A stretch of 5,913 bases of DNA from Spirochaetaceae bacterium (GTDB taxonomy: Bacteria > Spirochaetota > Spirochaetia > B11-G9): positions 1 to 5,913 of the forward strand of contig JAUVLL010000217.1 of the NCBI GenBank assembly GCA_030600745.1. The letters run 5' to 3'. A program made the position numbers and the translations under genes. The notes under the pieces were generated by a model, which was not told the DNA's origin, did no database searches, and worked only from the letters and a program-made list of their open reading frames with translations. Of this stretch, positions 1 through 5,334 are shown one piece after another. Numbering within the stretch: the first letter of the stretch is position 1; each line of letters starts with the position of its first letter.

Positions 1-96
1 TACGCTGGCGGTCGTTGTCTTCCCGCAACCGCTCTCGCCCACCAACCCAAGGGTTTCTCCCTTATTAATGAGCAGACTGATATCATCAACCGTCTT
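1..96 (-). CDS. ABC transporter ATP-binding protein, DppF/OppF type, N-terminal fragment (3' end outside window)
   Basis: The reverse strand reads VDDISLLINKGETLGLVGES followed by GCGKTTTASV up to the window edge. This is the start of the nucleotide-binding domain of a peptide or nickel importer ATPase. The beta strand before KGETLGLVG and the Walker A loop GESGCGKTT are clear, and cysteine before GK is typical of the DppF/OppF subunits rather than DppD/OppD. Such proteins bind ATP at the inner membrane face and power uptake of oligopeptides through two permease subunits. No start codon of its own is visible: the frame runs straight in from the truncated recombinase gene upstream, so the usual first 30 or so residues of the ATPase are absent. 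Base composition is clearly GC-richer than in the recombinase part. The Q-loop, signature and Walker B motifs would lie outside the window and cannot be judged. Confidence 0.85.
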
Positions 97-702
97 GTCC
101 ATAAGAGGAATACTTCTGGTTTTACTTCCTTTCCCTGTAACGATTATGAATGGATTTCTTGCTTCCAGATGTAGGTCACTGATCTTTATGTCCACCAGCT
201 CCTGTACCCTGGTGCCTGTGTCGTACAACAATATGATCACCATCCTGTTTCGTAAACCCTTAACAGTCCTTGTATCAGGTTGAGACAGTAAAGCCTTGAG
301 TGCACTCTCCGACATGTATTTGACTGGCATTCTTGGTGCCTTCATTAGAGGGATTCTTTTTATTTCATGGTAGATGGAATAAAGGCTAATATCTTCGTCA
401 GCACAGTATTTAAGAGTTGACTTAAGGGCAGAAAGTCTGAGATTACATGTTGAGATTCCACAATCTCGTCCACGTAGCCACTGAATAAATTTCAACACCG
501 AGTCTCGTGTAATATGCTCAAAGGACACTTTAGAAAAATCAAGATTGTCTTGCTCTTTGAGGAATGAACAATACAAGGTAATGGACTGTCTGTAGGAATC
601 AATGGTTCTTGGACTTAGACAGCGGATCTTCAGTAAGTAGATGGTAAGGTAGCTGCGTATATACTTCCAAAATTCTTTTTCCAAGGTGTTATTCTTTGTC
701 AT
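85..702 (-). pseudogene. Third tyrosine recombinase of the trio (RitC-like), C-terminally truncated and fused in frame to an ABC ATPase
   Basis: The frame opens at ATG 702 with GGAG at 710-713 seven bases upstream, and overlaps the end of the preceding recombinase gene by 14 bases. Residues 1-115 form a SAM-like core-binding domain (SPRTIDSYRQSI near 30-41, NLRLSALKSTLKY near 87-99). The catalytic domain starts near residue 130 and keeps the first catalytic arginine in TGTRVQEL (R165) and the beta-hairpin lysine in TGKGSKTRSIPL (K191). Recombinase homology stops around residues 201-206, where the text changes to VDDIS and the ABC ATPase. The HxxR, H/W and nucleophilic tyrosine motifs, normally in the next 100-130 residues, are missing, so it cannot catalyse strand exchange. 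The frame has no stop before base 1. The RitC assignment rests on position in the trio; the tyrosine recombinase family is certain. Confidence 0.88.
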
Positions 703-1657
703 AATCAATCTCCGGAAGAACGTTCTCAGTGATTTTCACCTTCTCGGAGAATGTTTGAAAGAACTCAGGTACAAGGTGAAGGTAATAGTCCGTACTCTCC
801 ATGGAAGAATGTCCCATGTATCTTGTTAGATATGGGAGCTTGGAATTGATATCCACACCGGAGGCGATCCACATGTTCAGATTACTCAATGCAAAATGAT
901 GCCGGAAATCGTACGCTCGCGGCTTGTTACCAGATCCCGGATCAAGATTGGCAGCTTTCCATATTTTTCGAAATACTATGCTCACGCTTGGACCTTTATA
1001 GCATTCGGATCTGGTTGTGGGGAAAAAGTAAATCCTGTTAGAATATATTTTAGAAACATGCTTATCATATATTCTGAACAGTTTTAATAGGTCTTGCGAT
1101 ATCGGGATCCTACGGCTTCTGTGACCTTTCGAATTAATGATGTCAATTAACCCATGTTGTAAATCGACATTATGGATTCGTAAAATCCTGACCTCGCATG
1201 TTCTCAAACCACAACAATAAAGTAAACCGAAGAATACAGGTAGTACAAGATGTCTTGCATACATTCCGGCATGAGTCTTGAGATTATCACAGGCAGCGAA
1301 AAATCTGGTAATTTCCTGACTTGTGAAAAAATGGGGTACATAACGCTCTGTCTTGCGGTGCAAAGCGGAAGGCAGAACGAATACGTCTGGAACTCCGAGT
1401 AATTGCATATATTTGCCAAGTTCACGTATGGGAGATATTCGTACCTTATGGGTCCCTGGACCCTCACCATCCTTGACCTTGGCCCACCCAAGGATTAGAT
1501 CTCTGGAAAAAGTCCCTGATTTGGCATGAAAAGAACAGTAGGTGTCGAACTTATGGAGGTAATACTCTGCTGTCTCATATGTGCAGCCCGAGGCTCTCTT
1601 TGTTGCGATAAGGGCCAAAATGCAGGAGGCAAATTTGCTTGAATATTCATTGCTCAT
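689..1657 (-). CDS. Tyrosine recombinase/integrase, middle gene of the trio (RitB-like), intact
   Basis: The gene encodes 322 residues, a normal length for the middle recombinase of RIT elements. The N-terminal 100 residues are the core-binding domain; the catalytic domain follows a VPHFFTSQEITRFF segment near 107-120. Catalytic residues are arginine I in YCCGLRTCEVRIL (R152), the hairpin lysine region SKGHRSRRIPIS (K177), the second arginine box YDFRHHFA (Y249, R252, with tyrosine where most family members have histidine), MGHSS (H283) and the nucleophile in TDYYLHL (most likely Y292). The start is ATG 1657, with AAGGAG at 1663-1668 five bases upstream. It overlaps the previous gene's TGA as ATGA and the next gene by 14 bases, implying translational coupling in one transcript. 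It is the only one of the three with all catalytic motifs. Target and partner requirements cannot be read from the sequence. Confidence 0.94.
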   Translation of the reverse strand: MSNEYSSKFASCILALIATKRASGCTYETAEYYLHKFDTYCSFHAKSGTFSRDLILGWAKVKDGEGPGTHKVRISPIRELGKYMQLLGVPDVFVLPSALHRKTERYVPHFFTSQEITRFFAACDNLKTHAGMYARHLVLPVFFGLLYCCGLRTCEVRILRIHNVDLQHGLIDIINSKGHRSRRIPISQDLLKLFRIYDKHVSKIYSNRIYFFPTTRSECYKGPSVSIVFRKIWKAANLDPGSGNKPRAYDFRHHFALSNLNMWIASGVDINSKLPYLTRYMGHSSMESTDYYLHLVPEFFQTFSEKVKITENVLPEIDYDKE

Positions 1658-2163
1658 ATTAACTCCTTACAGTGCATGGGTATCTCTGAAAGGTCTATTG
1701 CACATGATCTCATACTTTCTGTGTCTGTCGTTAGATATATATCGGTCGACGTTTTATTCGAATGTCCGAGCATCGATGAAATTGTTGTTACAGGAACTCC
1801 TTTTGACAACATTCTGGAGGCTACAGTTCGGATGCTTGTGGGACTGTATGAGACAAGTAGGTGTTGAAAAAAGGAGGGCACCATATCGGGATGTGTCATC
1901 AGAAGTTAAGTACAACCACTGTCTTCAAGAAACAGAAGGAATTGACGTACCAGGTTTTTGGAAGACTGTATTGTATTCTCGCTCCTGCCATAGAATTCCA
2001 GATTGTCTATAAATCTCGAATACAAAAGTAAGAATTCCTGTGATGCAGGCATTAGTTTAGGGTTAACTACATAGATTTTCCATTCGATAGCTTTATCCCT
2101 GACATAATCTTGCAGTAACAATGCAGCGCGCCTGAGATGGTTTCTTCCAGGAGGTTGTTCAAG
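1654..2163 (-). pseudogene. First tyrosine recombinase of the trio (RitA-like), internally deleted and interrupted remnant
   Basis: Two pieces share one reading frame, separated by an in-frame TAA at 1906-1908. The upstream piece reads LEQPPGRNHLRRAALLLQDY from 2163 and continues through YSRFIDNLEFYGRSENTIQS to FLLFLEDSGCT. It resembles the region before, and the first half of, the core-binding domain of integrases of about 400 residues. The downstream piece (1654-1899) passes from VSYSPTSIRTVASRM into LSKGVPVTTISSMLGHSNKT and STDIYLTTD, the family's H box and nucleophile tyrosine, then CAIDL near the C-terminus. The central catalytic domain with arginine I and the hairpin lysine, roughly 150-200 residues, is absent. 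A start codon and the usual N-terminal 100 residues are not visible; the frame is open up to 2223 but has no ATG, and a TTG at 2121 would start inside the homology. The final TGA overlaps the next gene's ATG. It is very unlikely to yield active enzyme. Confidence 0.85.
1663..1668 (-). promoter_or_regulatory. Ribosome binding site for the middle recombinase
   Basis: AAGGAG on the minus strand is separated by five bases (TTAAT) from ATG 1657. It lies inside the coding tail of the preceding recombinase remnant and, with the ATGA stop/start overlap, fixes this start. Because it is strong, the intact middle gene could still be translated even though the gene before it is broken. Confidence 0.75.
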
Positions 2164-2188
2164 TAAAGTTATTAAAAAATGTGCAACT

Positions 2189-2592
2189 TTATGTAAGATA
2201 TTTGTCAGCGAATTCCCTTGGTTTTAAAACTAAAACACCATGATATCCAGAGACATCAAGTAGATGTTTATCTCCACTTGTAATAATTCTTGTATTTAAG
2301 ACAATTGCCAGTGCCAGGAATTTATCATCATCCGGATCAATACAAACACTTTCCGGAAGAGGCGGAGCATCTATTAATGTGGCTTTGAGCATTATTAGTG
2401 CAATCCAGTGTTCGAGATCAATATCTGGGAATTTCTTAGAAAGCTTCTCACCGGTACGCTGATATTCACCCAGTATTTCCGGGGAGATTATTAGAGATAT
2501 TTTTTCATCTCTCCATGCATCTAAAATATCATATGGGGGACCAGAGAAGAAGATGCCTGAAACAAAGACTTGGTATCAATAATAAGCTTCAC
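2189..2592 (-). pseudogene. PIN-domain ribonuclease toxin, complete but for a one-base frameshift near the N-terminus
   Basis: From GTG 2592 the frame reads MKLIIDT and then needs one added base at 2569/2570 to continue as VFVSGIFFSGPPYDILDAW, SPEILGEYQRTGEKL, IDPDDDKFLALA, ITSGDKHLL and KPREFADKYLT to the TAA at 2189. Restored, it is about 134 residues, normal for VapC-like PIN toxins. The acidic metal site is present: the aspartate of IIDT, the glutamate of SPEILGEY, the aspartates of DPDDD and the aspartate of TSGD. Such toxins cleave structured RNAs such as tRNA and are neutralised by a small DNA-binding antitoxin encoded just upstream. The GTG overlaps the TGA of that antitoxin's remaining tail. 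Restoring AAT for the conserved DTN asparagine repairs the frame exactly, so a lost T is the simplest explanation. A sequencing error is possible. Without repair, only an internal start near 2392 would give a useless C-terminal piece. Confidence 0.86.
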
Positions 2593-2636
2593 TTTTCGCT
2601 TCTAACTTCGTCTATTGCTTCGGTTATATCAGACTG
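2589..2636 (-). pseudogene. C-terminal tail of the antitoxin partner of the PIN toxin
   Basis: Directly upstream of the PIN gene, the minus strand reads QSDITEAIDEVRSEK and stops at TGA 2589-2591, sharing GTGA with the toxin start. This 4-base overlap is typical of antitoxin-toxin operons. The frame can be followed only to a stop at 2652-2654, and no start or DNA-binding domain exists upstream, because the sequence there belongs to an oppositely oriented antitoxin remnant. The tail is too short to assign to an antitoxin family; the call rests on its position and the overlap. Confidence 0.5.
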
Positions 2637-2756
2637 GGTGTTCCCTACCAGTCATATCAGCGCCTGGAAAACCCGATCAAGGGCAATACTTCAGTAAAAA
2701 CACTTGAAAAAATCGCAAGAGTTATGGGGAAGCGACTTGAGATTCGCCTGGTTTAG
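2634..2756 (+). pseudogene. C-terminal helix-turn-helix tail of a HicB-like/XRE antitoxin, 5'-truncated
   Basis: The plus strand reads LGVPYQSYQRLENPIKGNTS followed by VKTLEKIARVMGKRLEIRLV and TAG at 2754-2756. This matches the DNA-binding C-terminus of HicB-type antitoxins: recognition helix with YQRLENP, then K.LEKIA..MGK.LEI.L. The frame is open back to 2586 without a start codon, and residues before LGVPY look unrelated, being the antisense of the PIN-antitoxin tail. So only about 40 residues survive and the HicB toxin-binding fold is missing. No HicA-like toxin is seen next to it. It is the only plausible plus-strand gene in the window, head to head with the PIN module. A plain XRE antitoxin of another type is the alternative. 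Confidence 0.75.
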
Positions 2757-2911
2757 AGGAAAATATATTTCTATGTCCGTTTTAACTAATACCTTGGTTT
2801 ACAGCTATCCGTTTACATGCGTAGAGGGCTCAACCGATGCCTTAGCCAGTTTGATCCGGATAATGACTGCAGAAAAAGTGCAGCGGGGAGGAGAATTTAA
2901 GAGCTTGTATA
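2757..2911. other. Intergenic stretch without a recognisable gene
   Basis: This lies between the convergent ends of the antitoxin tail (plus strand) and the HipA-like gene (minus strand). A plus-strand frame from ATG 2773, preceded by AGAGGA at 2755-2760, could encode about 60 residues (MSVLTNTLVYSYPFTCVEGS at its start) and would run 44 bases antisense into the kinase gene. I recognise no family in it. A small imperfect hairpin (CTGCA/TGCAG around 2868-2884) lacks a T tract and does not look like a terminator. Confidence 0.4.
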
Positions 2912-4057
2912 TTAATCATTCAACTTTAAAAGTTCCTGTACTCTTTTTTGAATAAATTCCTCAATAATTTTTAAACGACTTGACGGATAGTTATATGTTG
3001 AATGTTTTTTAAATTTGAAATTTACTATTTTCCGCAATTTTTTTTTCTGTTCTTTGGTTATTATCTCTTTTGCAAATGTCAAAAAATCCTGTGAAGTTGC
3101 CATTAATCTTGTTTGAGCATAGGCATCTACATCTTGTAAATCATCCTCCATCGCATAGTTAAAAAGTGATAAGCCATTATCAAATATAGGTGCTGTATCC
3201 ACAACTGTGTTTGTTTTGTTATCCACAAGCAGGCCAAAATTTCCAAAATGTCTATCTTCATTGCAGATAACCGCATCAAATATTAGCATATCAACAAGCG
3301 CATTATAATATCTTTCACCAAGTACTTTGTAATAGGCAATAACTGCCCCCCATCCACCTTCTGTCACTATACTGCTAGTTGGAATATATGAAAACTCTTT
3401 GCTTGTAAATAACCTGCATGTAGAAAAAAGCTGTTTCTTCCATTTATTTAAATTATATTTTATGGCATTCAGTCCCATTGCTTCAGCAATTTGAAAAGCA
3501 TAAAATTCTGAATACGGTTCATTCCCAGTATTTGCAGCACCAGTAGACCCTGCTTTGAAAAGAACTATCCTCCCACTTATCCTACGCCAACATTTAGCAA
3601 GCATTCCACCTGTCGTTAACTCGGGTGTAGAAGCAAATCCCCTTTGTTTTGTATCACCATAACCTGTATAAGCAATCAATGATAATATACGGTCGAAACG
3701 ATTGTCATATAAATTATACTTATTAAAAGTGCCATTAAATGTATTGTTTACCACCCAATAGCAATCATTAAGAGATAAACCTTTACAAATATCAATAATA
3801 CCTTTGGTATCATTTACATTAAGCTTAAGTTTTGCAAGAAAATTTTGAACAAACGCTCTATTTTTAGGAATGACTCGTCTTTTAAGCCATTTTAACATAC
3901 CGTTATTTGTAAGTTCCAGGTCGATAGGAAAAAGCAGCTTATTCTCTTCATGTATCTCAAGAATCTCTACAGATAAACCTTCTATAGCACTTGATGTAAT
4001 ACTGAATATTATGAGTACATTATCAAAATGTTTTAAAATATAATCCATCTTCTCCAT
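2912..4057 (-). CDS. HipA-like serine/threonine protein kinase, orphan
   Basis: The gene encodes 381 residues and shows the HipA kinase signatures in order. An N-terminal subdomain carries the motif LSLNDCYWV (94-102). A glycine-rich turn TPELTTGGML (144-153) and RIVLFKAGS (163-171) supply the likely ATP-binding lysine K168, and E180/E184 follow. The catalytic loop CNEDRHFGNFG (265-275) has D268 as base and N273 as metal ligand, and APIFDNG (289-295) carries the second metal aspartate D293. HipA kinases phosphorylate a cytoplasmic target such as a tRNA synthetase and cause growth arrest when not restrained by HipB. This N-terminal layout is, from memory, that of a HipA-like family common in Clostridia whose target is unknown. 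ATG 4057 has AAGGA nine bases upstream; a second ATG three codons in is possible. No hipB-like gene precedes it: the upstream sequence is a purD remnant. It is visibly AT-richer than purC, suggesting acquisition. Confidence 0.88.
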   Translation of the reverse strand: MEKMDYILKHFDNVLIIFSITSSAIEGLSVEILEIHEENKLLFPIDLELTNNGMLKWLKRRVIPKNRAFVQNFLAKLKLNVNDTKGIIDICKGLSLNDCYWVVNNTFNGTFNKYNLYDNRFDRILSLIAYTGYGDTKQRGFASTPELTTGGMLAKCWRRISGRIVLFKAGSTGAANTGNEPYSEFYAFQIAEAMGLNAIKYNLNKWKKQLFSTCRLFTSKEFSYIPTSSIVTEGGWGAVIAYYKVLGERYYNALVDMLIFDAVICNEDRHFGNFGLLVDNKTNTVVDTAPIFDNGLSLFNYAMEDDLQDVDAYAQTRLMATSQDFLTFAKEIITKEQKKKLRKIVNFKFKKHSTYNYPSSRLKIIEEFIQKRVQELLKLND

Positions 4058-4090
4058 GCCTTCAATTCCTTCTTCAGCTTCTTAACAACC

Positions 4091-4264
4091 TTAGTAGAAA
4101 GTATAGATCCCCTCAACCCCAATCTTCGAAATTTCTTTATATGCCAGTTCTGTTGCTTCAGCAAGAGTCGAAGCAAGGGCTGTCACAAAGAGGACCCTGC
4201 CAGTCATACTAAAAGAGTCTTCTTTCTACTCTGCACCACTAAAAACAGGTTGAGTTCTCCCACC
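4091..4264 (-). pseudogene. Decayed duplicate of the purD 3' end
   Basis: Two bases after the purC stop, the minus strand reads TQPVFSGAE, TAG, then TGRVLFVTALASTLAEATEL and AYKEISKIGVEGIY before TAA at 4091. This aligns with the C-terminal segment of the purD copy at about 5375-5555, which reads SQPVFISGAEKKDG, SGRVLSVTALADTLSEASDL and AYRELSKISFEGIYYR. It shows two single-codon deletions, a premature stop and many substitutions, so the copy is old. It has no start and lacks all ATP-grasp and substrate-binding parts of GAR synthetase, so it is non-functional. It indicates a former second purD beside purC, by tandem duplication of purD-purC or by arrival of a related operon copy, now deleted except for this tail. 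Confidence 0.88.
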
Positions 4265-4266
4265 TC

Positions 4267-5334
4267 TTATCTCAAAAACCCGGCATCCCCTAAAGCCGCC
4301 AGTACAGCCTCTTTTCTCGGATTAGTTGTAATTACAGGCAATGTTCCTGCTATCTCTTCTCTTATATTGCAGTATTTTACAACACCCTGTCTGAGAACAT
4401 TATCATCCATCATGTGAGCTGCAAGCTCTGCTTTTCTGTCTTCAGCCTGCAATCCCAGACCTTCCACATAATCTCTAAAATGCTGTTTGTCGTCCTGGAC
4501 AATAGTAAATTCATCTTTTTCAGGATCAAACAGATAATCTTTCGCTTTCCAGAATCTGGAGGAATCGGGTGTAACACATTCATCAATTAATGCAATTGAA
4601 CCATCCGGCATATAACCGAATTCCCACTTGGTATCAGCAAGGAGATGCCCCTTTCTTCCTAAATCTTCATGTATAAAATTATACAGTGCAAAGGCCTTTT
4701 CCATTACATAGTCAAGGTCTTCAGGTTTTCTAAGGCCGAATGTTTTATAATTTCTTCTAATTATATCTATTGTAATCTTTGGATCATCAGTTTCAGGATC
4801 CATGCCCTGGAACTCCGGAATATTAAAATCACCCACCTGTCCCTTTCCTGTCGGCGTAAAGATGACCTTATCAAGCATCTCATTTTTTCTGTATCCCGGT
4901 CTAAGATCTACACCACAAAACTCACATCCTTTTACCGAACCATTTTTCTTTTCATACTCTCTCCACCCGGAACCTGTAAGATATTTCCTGAATACCATTT
5001 CAACCAGAATTGGTGCAGCTTTCTGTACAAGCCATATATTCGGCGCAAGTGTTTCTATTAGATGATTAGGGATAATATGTTCAGTAACATTAAAATAGTA
5101 TCCGGATATGGCATCCAGATTCTCTCCCTTTCCATAAACCTGTCTCTTGTGTACTACATCATGAGTTGAAAGATTATCACTGGAAATCATGATCATTCTA
5201 TCATCTCCCAAATCATAGACAGTTCGTACTTTGCCCATCCTGGGTGCAGCCACAACTCTGACCTCAGGATAAACCTCCCTTACCAGAGTGTTGTTCAAAA
5301 CTTCCTTAGTTATTAGTTTTTCATCAATTGGCAT
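4267..5334 (-). CDS. purC: Phosphoribosylaminoimidazole-succinocarboxamide synthase (SAICAR synthetase)
   Basis: PurC joins CAIR and L-aspartate using ATP to form SAICAR in cytoplasmic de novo purine synthesis. The 355-residue protein shows the family motifs in order: GKVRTVYDLG (34-43) of the ATP-binding N-lobe, SSDNLSTHD (51-59, the usual DR.SAFD box in variant form), RKYLTGSGWREY (116-127), IFTPTGKG (158-165), LADTKWEFG (232-240) and DECVTPDSSRFW (251-262). It is longer than the roughly 240-residue E. coli enzyme and nearer the longer type of about 300 or more. The extra length includes a segment with CEFC (137-140) and an extended C-terminus. ATG 5334 follows the purD TAA directly, with GGAAGGAG at 5341-5348, so the two genes are almost certainly co-transcribed and coupled. 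Nothing suggests damage. Confidence 0.97.
   Translation of the reverse strand: MPIDEKLITKEVLNNTLVREVYPEVRVVAAPRMGKVRTVYDLGDDRMIMISSDNLSTHDVVHKRQVYGKGENLDAISGYYFNVTEHIIPNHLIETLAPNIWLVQKAAPILVEMVFRKYLTGSGWREYEKKNGSVKGCEFCGVDLRPGYRKNEMLDKVIFTPTGKGQVGDFNIPEFQGMDPETDDPKITIDIIRRNYKTFGLRKPEDLDYVMEKAFALYNFIHEDLGRKGHLLADTKWEFGYMPDGSIALIDECVTPDSSRFWKAKDYLFDPEKDEFTIVQDDKQHFRDYVEGLGLQAEDRKAELAAHMMDDNVLRQGVVKYCNIREEIAGTLPVITTNPRKEAVLAALGDAGFLR

Larger units (their letters stand above)
1..2223 (-). mobile_element. Degenerate RIT-like element (recombinase in trio), truncated at both ends
   Basis: Three different tyrosine recombinase genes lie head to tail on one strand, with a 4-base and then a 14-base overlap between neighbours. 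This is the defining gene order of RIT elements, in which the three recombinases are thought to act together in moving the element. Here only the middle gene is intact. The promoter-proximal gene lacks its start and core, and the distal gene is cut and joined to an ABC transporter gene. The left limit is the fusion near base 85-96; the upstream limit is not defined, because the first frame is open to a stop at 2224-2226 inside the 3' end of the PIN gene. I could not find the terminal inverted repeats expected of a complete element, consistent with loss of both ends. Confidence 0.72.

Noticed and set aside
1581..2012. Plus-strand open frame of 143 codons across the first and second recombinase genes
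   Set aside because: It is antisense to clear recombinase coding sequence, has no recognisable domain and reflects lack of stops opposite the real frames.
2189..2392. A short stand-alone PIN gene starting at an ATG at 2392
   Set aside because: The homology continues upstream in the same frame to 2569 and then to the GTG start after one missing base, so this ATG is internal.
2866..2885. Hairpin CTGCA-loop-TGCAG as a terminator for the kinase gene
   Set aside because: The stem is only five pairs, with no following T tract on either strand.
2773..2955. Possible small plus-strand gene after the HicB-like tail, with a purine-rich AGAGGA 12 bases upstream of its ATG
   Set aside because: No family resemblance, it overlaps the kinase 3' end in antisense, and spacing from the site is long; kept only as an unassigned stretch.
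3037..3051. Long T run that could be a terminator or slippage site
   Set aside because: It lies inside the kinase gene and encodes a lysine run in an intact frame.
4669..5065. Plus-strand open frames of 130 and 87 codons inside purC
   Set aside because: They are antisense shadows of the intact, strongly conserved purC frame.
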